DNA of 64,000 nt, taken from assembly GCA_938085105.1 (NCBI GenBank), contig CALKGK010000052.1, positions 34,917 through 98,916 of the forward strand. Reading direction: 5' to 3'. A model generated the notes under the pieces. The model was not told where the DNA came from. It made no database searches and saw only the letters and a list, made by a program, of their open reading frames with translations. Below, in pieces: positions 43,831 to 52,160 of the stretch (positions are counted from its first letter, which is position 1; each line of letters opens with the position of its first letter). The DNA comes from an uncultured Flavobacteriales bacterium. GTDB lineage: Bacteria; Bacteroidota; Bacteroidia; Flavobacteriales_D; Sanyastnellaceae. Made by a program: the position numbers and the translations under genes.

Positions 43831-46800
43831 TTAACGAATTCGCTTAATGAAGGTTCGTTGTCCTGTTTCTTGCGAGTAAATGTCGATCAAAACATAGTTG
43901 TTATAAACAGGGACCTGTAGGATGATTTCATTTTGGAATGCAGTACTTGGAATGAGCTTTTGCCCAAGCATGTTGTACACATTAATGGTTCCATTGAAGT
44001 TGCCCAGTTGATGTTGAACAAAGATTCCGTCTTGGGTAAATCCAACATTGAATTCATCGGCAAATCCTTCCATATCCAAACCTTGAGCGCTATCTACCAC
44101 AATGGTTTTACTTGAGCTCGTAGAACAAGCCCCGTTACTTACGGTTAGCGTTACTTCGTAGCTTCCAATCTCGTTGAAAACATGGTTTGGATTCATTTCG
44201 GTACTGAAACTTCCTTCGCCGAAAGACCACAGATAAGAACTGGCTTCATTGCTGTTGTTCACAAATGGTACCACAGCCATTCCTGCTACGAGTTCCACCC
44301 ATTCAGGGGCCTCGAAGTTGGCTTCAAGTGGCATTTCACTGTTCAGAATGAAGGAAGCCGTTGTTTCACAAGCATTAGCGTCAGTAATGTTAAGCTGGTA
44401 TTCCCCTGGGAGCAAACCGTCAATACTGTTTCCTGTGCTCGCATTGCTCCAAAGCATGTTGAAAGGTGCAGCACCTCCGCTAATGTTGGTGCTGATGAAA
44501 CCGTCAGCTGAGTTCGGACAGCTCGGCATCACTAAGGTGTTTTCCAAAATAATTGGGTCTGGCGCACTCAATACGAGGTGAGCTACCAATTGTCCGCAAG
44601 TTCCTGCTCCATCCAACTCATAACGATAAATACCTTCGGTCAACTGTTGAATCGTGTTTTCATTGGAAATGAGTTCGTTGGCACCGTTGTACCACGCCCC
44701 ATTTCCTTCCATAGGGTTGAGCGCACTGATGGATCCGTTATTGCTTTCTGGGCAAGTTGGATGAATGACTTCAGAAATGATGGAAGCCGAAACTTCAAGG
44801 TAAAAACGTTGGTTGTAGTTTCCAGGTGCTAAGTTCAACACCACTTCGTCACCACTCATGATGGCTTGACTGATTCCTGTTTCACTATCGGTCAAAACAA
44901 CACAGCGTCCGTTCATCGTATCCTCCATGCCTTCGCTCATGAAAACGATTTCTCCTTCAGCAGGAACAACAACCGAAAGCGGAATTTGTAGGGCTTCATT
45001 GTTCGTAGCAAGTGCTTGAATAGAGAGCAGTTGGCCTTCTCCTTGGATGGCTGATACGCTGAGGAGATTCTCGGCAATCATCATTTTTTCTGCTTCCAAT
45101 TGTGTGTCGAATGCGTTTGTGGCATTTTCATCCCAATAGAAACTCACTTCATCTTGTTGGTTCCCTTGAGAAACAAAGAGGTGAAAGGGTGCGCTGTCAT
45201 TGTTTTTGAAGTCTCCTGCAAGAGGAGCCTTTACATTTTCCGTTGCTGTAAGCTGCGGAGAAGGTCCGTTAGCATGTACCCAAAAAGCTTGGAAAGGGGC
45301 AATCAAATTTGATCCTCCGTTGTTTCCAACACCGTTCACATAACTTGCATAAGCTCCAGTGGCTGCATCATAAACATAGATGGCGTCGTCCAAATTGGTT
45401 TTGCCCCAATTGAGATCGTTCCAATCGATGGTGCACGGGTATGGGTTGGCTACAAGGTTCCATCCATCTTCAGCAGGTGTTCCATGGTTGGTGTAATTCA
45501 CAGGTAAATTGATGTTTCCTTTCTGCACGGCACCTTCTAAGCTGAGGTGTTGACTTCCAGAAGACATGTAGATGAGTCGGCCACTCCCAACGTCAAAAGC
45601 ATCACCTAAACCAGTAGCGCCTTGGAATCCTTGATTTCGATCTCCAATTTCGCTCTCATCGTAGCTGCGAATGTTGTTGAAGGGGTAGCTTTCGTAGTCT
45701 GAACCTGGAAAACCGGTAGTTACCAAATCTGAGTTGAGATCTACATTGCTCATGTTTTTGATGGGTGTTCCAAGCATCACATAACCGTTATTGCTTGCAG
45801 GGTGAAAACGCTCTGCGGTAATTTGTCCGATGAGGTCACCATTCAAAGTGGCAATCATTCCCGTGCCAGACGCATCAGATACTAAGCGCAATTTATTGTT
45901 GGTTCGGAAGGTTCCATTTTCGACATAAACAATACCGCGCACAGCCAATTCATCGCAACGGACAAATAGATTTTCGCCGTTTAAAAGGGTTAAATCGTCC
46001 AACTCAATGGTACTCCCTGTTCCACGAATGTATTGGTCTTGGCTACCGCTGAAAGTAACCATTGCTCCATTGGTAGTGAGGTTACCTTTCACGTCTAGAT
46101 TTTGCTTCAACTCAAGGTCAACACCATTGAGGTCAAGGTTTCCATCTACGATCATCGATCCAACCGTTGCAGAGGCATGGTCAATCACTACACTTCTTCC
46201 AGCGGGAATGATGTATTCCGTGTATTCACAGAAATTAATGCTTCTCAAGCTACTTGTGCTTCCATCAGTCGACCATATGGGATCGGTGCTATTACCATCA
46301 ATGGCGGCAACAAAGCGCGTTCTACCCAAACCAAGTGTAAAACGATCGCCGTCCTTGAGGTCAACATTTTTGAATCTAAGTTTGCTTCCAGACATTTCTC
46401 CGTGTAAAAGCACATCGTCATGAAAACCGTTGTTGTTTCGGTCAACAATAAGTACTGTTTCGTTGGGGTCAATAAAGCCCATTCCTGAGGTCTCAAATTC
46501 CAGTCTCACTTCACCAACATCACCAACCTCTTCTACTTTCCAATTTCGTCTTAATACTCTTGCAAGTGCACAATTGAGGTATCCTCCACCAAAAGTAACA
46601 GGACCTCCGTTGTGGCCAATGGTGATAACTTCACCGCTACCTAAGTTTTGTGGATGTGAGATGCTCAAAATCGCACCACTACTTTCGCTGGTAGAAGATT
46701 CTTGCGTAAGGTTGCTGTTGGCGAGTTTTCCAAGACTAATCGTTGCGTTGTTGTAGATCGAATCGGAAAAATAGAGGTGGTCGTTCACTTCAATGGTTAA

Positions 46801-47556
46801 ACCATACTTGATGGCCAAATAGGTCTTAATTTCTTTAGTTTCAGCTGCACCAAGAGATCGGCGATAAACGATGACTTCAGCAATTGTTCCTCTAAAACCT
46901 TGTCCGCTACTACCTCTTCCAATCAGCCCGATACCAACGTCAGCGCCAGTGGTGAATGTGCTGCTTGAATTGTTGTTTGCTCCTTCAATGACTTGCTCGG
47001 CAAACATACCTCCAGCACTGGATTTGTTCACGTTAATGATGCTTGGCGCCTCTGTACTTGGTGAGTGAGGTGAGGTGACCAGACTGGTTGTGCTACCAAA
47101 CTGGCTCACTTCAAGACTGGTTGGTGTGGGGTGCCCCAGGCTGAACCCCGGTGTTGGAGTGCTTTGATCAATGCCCAGCATGTAGCTATTGGCTCCTCCA
47201 TTAACGCGCTCTGAAACAATAAAAATGGTGTATTCACCACTTTGAATCCCACTCAAATTAGCTTCCATGAACCGGTCATTGAAGTTGAACCTCATTGCAG
47301 GGTATCCATTCATTCGTTTGCTTTGATAAATGGGTTGAGCTAGTGTAAAAGCCTGTGTGGCATCATTTCCCAAGGGCCCCTGGTCTTCCCAAAGTGAAAC
47401 AGGATCACCGTTTCCAGTAGAACCCAAACCTTGGTCTGAGCGAAGCCAAATTTGTAAGTCTGTTGTCCCTATACCTCCCGGAGATTGACCAATAAGGGGG
47501 GATACCATGAGTAGATGCGCTACGAGAGTAGCGAAGAGTGCCGATAGTAATTTCAT
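43831..47556 (-). CDS. Large T9SS-secreted protein with LamG-like, SprB-like and PKD domains
   Basis: 1241 residues with signal peptide (MKLLSALFATLVAHLLMVSPLIGQ). Visible order: a concanavalin/LamG-like domain (about 25-260, starting DLQIWLRSDQGL and ending RGTIAEVIVYRRSLG...YLAIKYGLTI); a beta-rich middle region with a filamentous-type repeat stretch (about 430-620); a region typical of T9SS proteins with VNYTNHGTPAEDGWNLVANPYPCTIDW (about 690); SprB-like repeats (about 975-1090, with SCPNSADGFISTNISGG); a PKD domain (about 1090-1150, SSYLWSFGEGSFSTE); and a C-terminal type A-like sorting domain ending TFIKRIR. Likely exported and attached to the surface or released. A promoter and a hairpin terminator lie upstream (47643-47790), so its expression may be attenuated. 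Confidence 0.87.
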   Translation of the reverse strand: MKLLSALFATLVAHLLMVSPLIGQSPGGIGTTDLQIWLRSDQGLGSTGNGDPVSLWEDQGPLGNDATQAFTLAQPIYQSKRMNGYPAMRFNFNDRFMEANLSGIQSGEYTIFIVSERVNGGANSYMLGIDQSTPTPGFSLGHPTPTSLEVSQFGSTTSLVTSPHSPSTEAPSIINVNKSSAGGMFAEQVIEGANNNSSSTFTTGADVGIGLIGRGSSGQGFRGTIAEVIVYRRSLGAAETKEIKTYLAIKYGLTIEVNDHLYFSDSIYNNATISLGKLANSNLTQESSTSESSGAILSISHPQNLGSGEVITIGHNGGPVTFGGGYLNCALARVLRRNWKVEEVGDVGEVRLEFETSGMGFIDPNETVLIVDRNNNGFHDDVLLHGEMSGSKLRFKNVDLKDGDRFTLGLGRTRFVAAIDGNSTDPIWSTDGSTSSLRSINFCEYTEYIIPAGRSVVIDHASATVGSMIVDGNLDLNGVDLELKQNLDVKGNLTTNGAMVTFSGSQDQYIRGTGSTIELDDLTLLNGENLFVRCDELAVRGIVYVENGTFRTNNKLRLVSDASGTGMIATLNGDLIGQITAERFHPASNNGYVMLGTPIKNMSNVDLNSDLVTTGFPGSDYESYPFNNIRSYDESEIGDRNQGFQGATGLGDAFDVGSGRLIYMSSGSQHLSLEGAVQKGNINLPVNYTNHGTPAEDGWNLVANPYPCTIDWNDLNWGKTNLDDAIYVYDAATGAYASYVNGVGNNGGSNLIAPFQAFWVHANGPSPQLTATENVKAPLAGDFKNNDSAPFHLFVSQGNQQDEVSFYWDENATNAFDTQLEAEKMMIAENLLSVSAIQGEGQLLSIQALATNNEALQIPLSVVVPAEGEIVFMSEGMEDTMNGRCVVLTDSETGISQAIMSGDEVVLNLAPGNYNQRFYLEVSASIISEVIHPTCPESNNGSISALNPMEGNGAWYNGANELISNENTIQQLTEGIYRYELDGAGTCGQLVAHLVLSAPDPIILENTLVMPSCPNSADGFISTNISGGAAPFNMLWSNASTGNSIDGLLPGEYQLNITDANACETTASFILNSEMPLEANFEAPEWVELVAGMAVVPFVNNSNEASSYLWSFGEGSFSTEMNPNHVFNEIGSYEVTLTVSNGACSTSSSKTIVVDSAQGLDMEGFADEFNVGFTQDGIFVQHQLGNFNGTINVYNMLGQKLIPSTAFQNEIILQVPVYNNYVLIDIYSQETGQRTFIKRIR

Positions 47557-47642
47557 AAGTTGATCAGTTTATGTCAGAAAACGCTCACACGTTTTTCAGA
47601 CAGATCTGATGCACTCTTACGATCATGAAGTTCGGAATGTTT

Positions 47643-47755
47643 CAAAAAAAAACAGGACAACCTTAAAGATTGCCCTGCCTAACCTAACTTTAAACTATGT
47701 GCAATTACTCACACTAGCGTTTTTAAAGTTTTAAATGTCTTTTTCCGCATTGGGA
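47643..47755 (-). ncRNA. Candidate structured small RNA or attenuated leader
   Basis: Transcript predicted from the promoter at 47761-47790 to the terminator at 47644-47677, about 110 bases. It contains an extended hairpin: AACTTTAAA (47730-47722) pairs exactly with TTTAAAGTT (47694-47686), and inside it CTAGTG pairs with CAC(A)TAG around a ten-base loop. A second hairpin is the terminator. There is no ORF of note in it. It could be a free-standing small RNA, or the terminated leader of the 1241-residue secreted protein whose ATG is about 87 bases past the terminator. I do not recognise an Rfam family. Confidence 0.55.
47644..47677 (-). terminator. Intrinsic terminator upstream of the secreted-protein gene
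   Basis: On the minus strand CAGGGCAA (from 47677) pairs with TTGTCCTG (to 47653), with one G-T pair, and two more pairs close the loop to about five bases. Nine T follow (47652-47644). It stands between a promoter and the gene start, so it must either end a small RNA or attenuate the gene. Confidence 0.8.
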
Positions 47756-47760
47756 TGAAA

Positions 47761-47790
47761 CAAAATTAGCAACAATTTCAATTTTTGCAA
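47761..47790 (-). promoter_or_regulatory. Bacteroidota promoter TTG-N19-TAATTTTG
   Basis: On the minus strand TTG (47790-47788) is followed after exactly 19 bases by TAATTTTG (47768-47761). Both elements and the spacing fit the phylum consensus; it is the best promoter match in the window. Confidence 0.75.
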
Positions 47791-47817
47791 GCATCTTTGG
47801 CAAATAAAAAATAAAGA

Positions 47818-48546
47818 TTGAGTAAAAAAACAAATGTCATCGTATTAAAAGTGGTCCCGTATACCTCTGGAAGTGCTATTCTGAAAGGGCTTTCCCCGGA
47901 TTTAGGACAGGTGTCCTTTTTCCTTAGAGGAATGGGGGGGAAGAAGACAAAAAATCAAATTTTAACGCAAGCAGGAGCCATTTTGTCGGTAGAATACACA
48001 GATCGGTCAGATTCAGACCTCCTTTCTCTGCAAAGTTTGGAGCGTCTGGTTTATTATCAAAACGTGCCGGGCGATGTAGTAAAAAGTAGTTTAATGCTTT
48101 TTCTGGCAGAGATCATTTTAAAAAGTACCCAGCAAAATGATGGATCAGAGGAGATGTTTGCCTTGGCAAAAAGCACTTTCGAGTGGATTGATTTGAGCGA
48201 ACATTCCGCCAACATTCACCTTTACTTTTTGGCGCATTGGATCCGACTACTGGGGCTCCAACCTCAAGCTCCCGATGGTGGAAAAGAACTGTTCGATTTG
48301 CAAGAGGGTTCGTGGCTGAGCAATGCGAGTGCTGCCGTAGAAGGACGAGTACTGAACAAGGTAGAGGCCGCCCTGTTTTTGGAAACTTTTCAGTGGAAAA
48401 TGAGTGCAATCACTAAATACAAAATGAGTCCCTCAGCACGAAGGAACTTACTTCACGCTCTGGTCAATTACCTCTGTTTTCAACTTTCCATCGGAAAAGG
48501 AATAACTTCGCTTCCAATTATTGAATTGCTTTTTGATGAAATTTAA
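47818..48546 (+). CDS. recO: DNA repair protein RecO
   Basis: 242 residues beginning at TTG 47818 (MSKKTNVIVLKVVPYTSGSAILKGLSPDLGQVSFFLRG). The N-terminal OB-fold pattern (V..... Y.... I..........G..SF..RG.. ) and the helical C-terminal half (FLETFQWKMSAITKYKMSPSARRNLLHALVNYL) are those of RecO. The zinc-cysteine motif of some RecO proteins is absent, as is common in Bacteroidota. RecO works with RecR and RecF to load RecA on SSB-coated DNA. It overlaps the following TonB-dependent receptor gene by 11 bases. Confidence 0.9.
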   Translation: MSKKTNVIVLKVVPYTSGSAILKGLSPDLGQVSFFLRGMGGKKTKNQILTQAGAILSVEYTDRSDSDLLSLQSLERLVYYQNVPGDVVKSSLMLFLAEIILKSTQQNDGSEEMFALAKSTFEWIDLSEHSANIHLYFLAHWIRLLGLQPQAPDGGKELFDLQEGSWLSNASAAVEGRVLNKVEAALFLETFQWKMSAITKYKMSPSARRNLLHALVNYLCFQLSIGKGITSLPIIELLFDEI

Positions 48547-50944
48547 GTCTCTTCTTTTTTGTTTCTTTTTATTCTCAATTAATGCCTTTTCGCAAGATAT
48601 CGTTGTGCGAGATTTGGAGTCGAATATGGTGGTTCCAAACGTTACGGTGTTGCAAATCAGCAGCAATATCATCAACTATAGTAATGAAAATGGTGAAGTG
48701 TTCTTGAAGGATTACGAAGAGGGAGAAGATTTGCTCCTCTCTTGCCTTGGTTACTATGAACTTGCCTTGCTTTCTAAAGATTTTTCTCTCGGAAACTCCC
48801 TCACGGTTTACCTCATAAAACAGGTCATTCCCATGCCTGAGGCTATTGTAGTTACGGCTTTCGCTGCAGAGGAGCAGCGTTCTGAAATCCCCAAACAGGT
48901 TGAGCTTATTGATGCGCCACAAATCAAGTTCTTAAATCCTCAAACAAGTGCAGATGTTTTGCAAACAACGGGGATGGTCTTGGTGCAAAAAAGTCAAGCG
49001 GGAGGTGGAAGCCCGATTGTGCGTGGTTTTGAAGCCAATAAGTTACTGCTCATGGTGGATGGAGTGCGATTGAACAATGCGATTTATCGTTCCGGACACC
49101 TTCAAAATGCCATCACCATCGACCCGCTGATTCTCGAAAAGGCAGAAATGATCTTTGGCCCAGCAAGTGTCATGTTCGGATCTGATGCTCTTGGCGGGGT
49201 GATTCACTACCGAACCAAAACGCCCCAGTTTGCCAAAGGAACAGATCAAGAAGTAGGCGGAACTCTTTTTGGGAGAATCGCAAGTGCTGCCCAAGAACGG
49301 ACAATGCATGTGGACTTGTCTGTGGCCGAAGGAAATTGGGCTTCGTTAACGTCAATCAGCTTCAGTTCTTTCGAGGATTTGAGAATGGGGAGCAATCGTT
49401 GGCACGGAGACGAGGAGTGGGGATTGGTCAACAGCTATGTTCTTCGCGAAAACGGGGAGGATGTATTGCTCGAAAATCCAGACCCAGAAGTTCAAAAGGG
49501 AACCGGCTACAGTCAGCTTGATTTCCTTCAAAAGTTCCGAGTAAAATTGGGGGAAGACTGGATATTAACCAACAATTTCCAACTGAGTACTTCTTCCTTG
49601 ATTCCACGGTTCGATAACTTGAACGATACGCGAAATGGAGCTCCACGATGGGCAGAATGGAATTATGGTCCGCAAACAAGAACCCTCTTTTCCATTTCCG
49701 CAGAGCAAAAGAAAAAAACGAGGTACTATGATGGTTTGAGCATCCGTCTAGCACACCAATTCATTGAAGAGTCGAGGTACAAACGCTTGCTTTTTAGTGA
49801 TCTTCGCAATGAGCAAGTGGAAAAAGTCAATGTGTGGAGTGCCCAAGTGGATTTCGTGAAGCGTTTTACTGAAGGACACCGTTTAAATTATGGTTTTGAC
49901 CTCATTCACAATGGCGTGAAATCAAGCGCAGTAGACAATAATCTCGTGACGCGAGTACAAAGCAATGCTCCCACCCGATACCCGAACGACGGCTCCAATA
50001 TGAGCACGTTTGGGATGTATTTGGCTTGGAAAAAACCCATCAACGAAAAAATGAAATTGGATTTCGGAGCCCGATACAGTCATGCGCTCCTCGAGTCGAA
50101 TTACACTTTAAACGGAGACATCAACCTTCCTTTTGAGCAGATCCAATTCAACAACGGTGCGATCACGGGAAGTGCTGGTCTGATCTACGATCATAGTGAT
50201 ACTTGGAGCTGGAGCGCTGTTCTCGCAACGGCTTACCGCATTCCGAATGTAGACGACTTTGCCAAAGTTCGGGAGAACGGAGGATTTGTTACGGTTCCCA
50301 ATGATCAGCTTACTCCGGAGTATGTCTATTCGGCAGAGTTGAGCACGAGAAAACAGCTGTTCGATCGGCAAGCGCAGATTGAGGCGGGAGGCTTTTATTC
50401 CATCATTACCGACGCAATCGTTCCTCGACCTTTTTCTTTGAACGGACAGGATTCCCTTTTTGTAGATGGCGAAAATGTGCGAATCGAAAGCAATGTGAAC
50501 GCTGGTGAAGCTTTTATTTACGGTGCATTCCTGAGTTTTCAGGCGCAATTGTTAGATGCATGGAGAGCGAGCGGAAGTTTCAATTACACTTATGGCCAGA
50601 GCAAGAGTGATAATACTCCTTTAGGACATATTCCGCCGATTTTTGGAAGGCTGGGATTGACCTATTCTGCGCATAAATTTCGCGGAGAGTTGTTTGCGTT
50701 TTACAACGGTAGAAAACCCATCGATCGTTACGCACCTGGTGGAACAGATAAGCCCGATGAAGCATTGGAAAATGGAACCCCTGCTTGGTGGACCCTGAAC
50801 ATCGCGACGAGCTATCACATTTCATCAAGCCTTGAGGCACAAGTTGGACTCGAAAACTTGCTTGATGTGCACTACAAAACCTTCGCTTCAGGACCCTCTG
50901 CTCCAGGTAGAAACCTTTATCTGACGCTTCGAGCGAGTTTTTAA
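48536..50944 (+). CDS. TonB-dependent outer-membrane receptor (haem/siderophore-type)
   Basis: 802 residues from ATG 48536, chosen because MKFKSLLFCFFLFSINAFSQ is a signal peptide. A short carboxypeptidase-regulatory-like domain (about 20-90) precedes the plug domain (about 100-230: VVTAFAAEEQRSEIPKQVELI, GGSPIVRGFEANKLLLMVDGVRLNNAIYRSGHLQNAITIDP, GPASVMFGSDALGGVIHYRT) and a 22-strand-type barrel ending ...LRASF. The VRGF...MVDGVR.N.A.YRSGH.Q pattern is close to the haemoglobin/transferrin/lactoferrin receptor group, so iron or haem uptake is the best guess. The gene overlaps recO, and the delta-prime gene has its own promoter 12 bases after its stop. Confidence 0.88.
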   Translation: MKFKSLLFCFFLFSINAFSQDIVVRDLESNMVVPNVTVLQISSNIINYSNENGEVFLKDYEEGEDLLLSCLGYYELALLSKDFSLGNSLTVYLIKQVIPMPEAIVVTAFAAEEQRSEIPKQVELIDAPQIKFLNPQTSADVLQTTGMVLVQKSQAGGGSPIVRGFEANKLLLMVDGVRLNNAIYRSGHLQNAITIDPLILEKAEMIFGPASVMFGSDALGGVIHYRTKTPQFAKGTDQEVGGTLFGRIASAAQERTMHVDLSVAEGNWASLTSISFSSFEDLRMGSNRWHGDEEWGLVNSYVLRENGEDVLLENPDPEVQKGTGYSQLDFLQKFRVKLGEDWILTNNFQLSTSSLIPRFDNLNDTRNGAPRWAEWNYGPQTRTLFSISAEQKKKTRYYDGLSIRLAHQFIEESRYKRLLFSDLRNEQVEKVNVWSAQVDFVKRFTEGHRLNYGFDLIHNGVKSSAVDNNLVTRVQSNAPTRYPNDGSNMSTFGMYLAWKKPINEKMKLDFGARYSHALLESNYTLNGDINLPFEQIQFNNGAITGSAGLIYDHSDTWSWSAVLATAYRIPNVDDFAKVRENGGFVTVPNDQLTPEYVYSAELSTRKQLFDRQAQIEAGGFYSIITDAIVPRPFSLNGQDSLFVDGENVRIESNVNAGEAFIYGAFLSFQAQLLDAWRASGSFNYTYGQSKSDNTPLGHIPPIFGRLGLTYSAHKFRGELFAFYNGRKPIDRYAPGGTDKPDEALENGTPAWWTLNIATSYHISSSLEAQVGLENLLDVHYKTFASGPSAPGRNLYLTLRASF

Positions 50945-50955
50945 AAAGCTTCAAT

Positions 50956-50963
50956 TACCTTTG
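50956..50963 (+). promoter_or_regulatory. Promoter -7 element TACCTTTG for the delta-prime gene
   Basis: Exact TAnnTTTG match ending 4 bases before the GTG start at 50968. Same octamer and nearly the same spacing as at prfB, again implying a leaderless transcript. No clear -33 TTG. Confidence 0.5.
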
Positions 50964-50967
50964 GGGT

Positions 50968-52101
50968 GTGTTTTTTAGAGATATCATAGGTCAGGACCAA
51001 GTAAAGTCCTTTTTGCTCAAACAGGTGGCAGACGATGAAGTGCCCCATGCACAATTGTTTGCTGGTCCCGAAGGTGGCGGAAAGTTGGCTTTGGCGCTTG
51101 CGTTTTCGAGATACCTGCTTTGTGAAAATAAGGGAGAAAATGACGCCTGTGGAACCTGTCCTTCCTGCGTCAAAGTAAACTCGCTTCAGCATCCCGACCT
51201 GCACTTTTCTTTCCCCATCATTTCTTCGGGAAAATCCGGACAAAAGAATGTTTCCGATCTCCATCTTCCCGCTTGGAGAACCCGACTACTTAGTAGTCCC
51301 TACTTCAGCACCGAAGACTGGAAAGATGATTTGGTGGCCGAAAACAAGCAGCTGAACATTGCTGTGGATGAAGCGGAGAATATTCTCAGAAAACTCACTT
51401 TAGCGGCCTATGGTGGTTCTTACAGAATCATCATCATCTGGTTGCCCGAGTACATGAATGTTCAAACGGCAAACAAACTCCTCAAGCAAATTGAAGAACC
51501 CGGACCAGGAACGGTGTTTATGATGGTTTGCCATGATACCGAACAACTGCTCGCCACGATTTTGTCTCGCCTGCAACTCCGAAAAGTATCTCTTCCAAGT
51601 GAAGAAGAATTGAGCGCATTTTTGATTGAAAAGCACGGAGTAAATGAGGAACGAGCCAAGGAAGTTGCCCATTTTGTGGATGGAAATGTGAACGAAGCCT
51701 ATCGTTTGCTTTCGAGCAATACCTCCAATAATGAGCATTTTGAGCAATTAATGCAGTGGATGAGGGCCTGTTATTCCAACGATGCCCGCACTTTAGTTCC
51801 CATGGCTGAAAAACTTCACAAGAGCGGACGTGAGTCGGTAAAGACCTTTTTGGAGTATGTACTGCACTTTTTCAGACAGTGCATTGTGGCCAATTATGGA
51901 AGGGAAGAGATGACTCGTTTAACTGAGGAGGAAGCCAAGTTTGCTTCGAAATTCGCTCCTTTCATTAACCATCTTAACGTAATTGAACTTACGGAAGTAA
52001 TCGAAGCAGCGCACCACGATGTGTCGAGAAACTGCTATGCACGCTTGGTCTTACTGCACACTTCATTTCAAGTTCACAAACTATTGCGCAGGGCTCAATA
52101 A
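50968..52101 (+). CDS. holB: DNA polymerase III delta-prime subunit-like protein
   Basis: 377 residues from GTG 50968 (FFRDIIGQDQVKSFLLKQV). The AAA+ clamp-loader layout is clear: IIGQ at the start, a P-loop-like GPEGGGKLALALAFSRYLLC lacking a canonical GKT/S, a zinc module C..C..C (CENKGENDACGTCPSCVK, about 53-70), and the ANKLLKQIEEPGPGTVFMMVCHD sensor region. In the clamp loader delta-prime is the stator that helps load the sliding clamp. It is the first gene of a conserved flavobacterial run with the PSP1/RicT protein and gldH. Confidence 0.88.
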   Translation: MFFRDIIGQDQVKSFLLKQVADDEVPHAQLFAGPEGGGKLALALAFSRYLLCENKGENDACGTCPSCVKVNSLQHPDLHFSFPIISSGKSGQKNVSDLHLPAWRTRLLSSPYFSTEDWKDDLVAENKQLNIAVDEAENILRKLTLAAYGGSYRIIIIWLPEYMNVQTANKLLKQIEEPGPGTVFMMVCHDTEQLLATILSRLQLRKVSLPSEEELSAFLIEKHGVNEERAKEVAHFVDGNVNEAYRLLSSNTSNNEHFEQLMQWMRACYSNDARTLVPMAEKLHKSGRESVKTFLEYVLHFFRQCIVANYGREEMTRLTEEEAKFASKFAPFINHLNVIELTEVIEAAHHDVSRNCYARLVLLHTSFQVHKLLRRAQ

Positions 52102-52160
52102 TCACCCAAGCTTTTTACTAACTTTGTTTCAAGGGTGTACTATCACCCATATCAACCACT

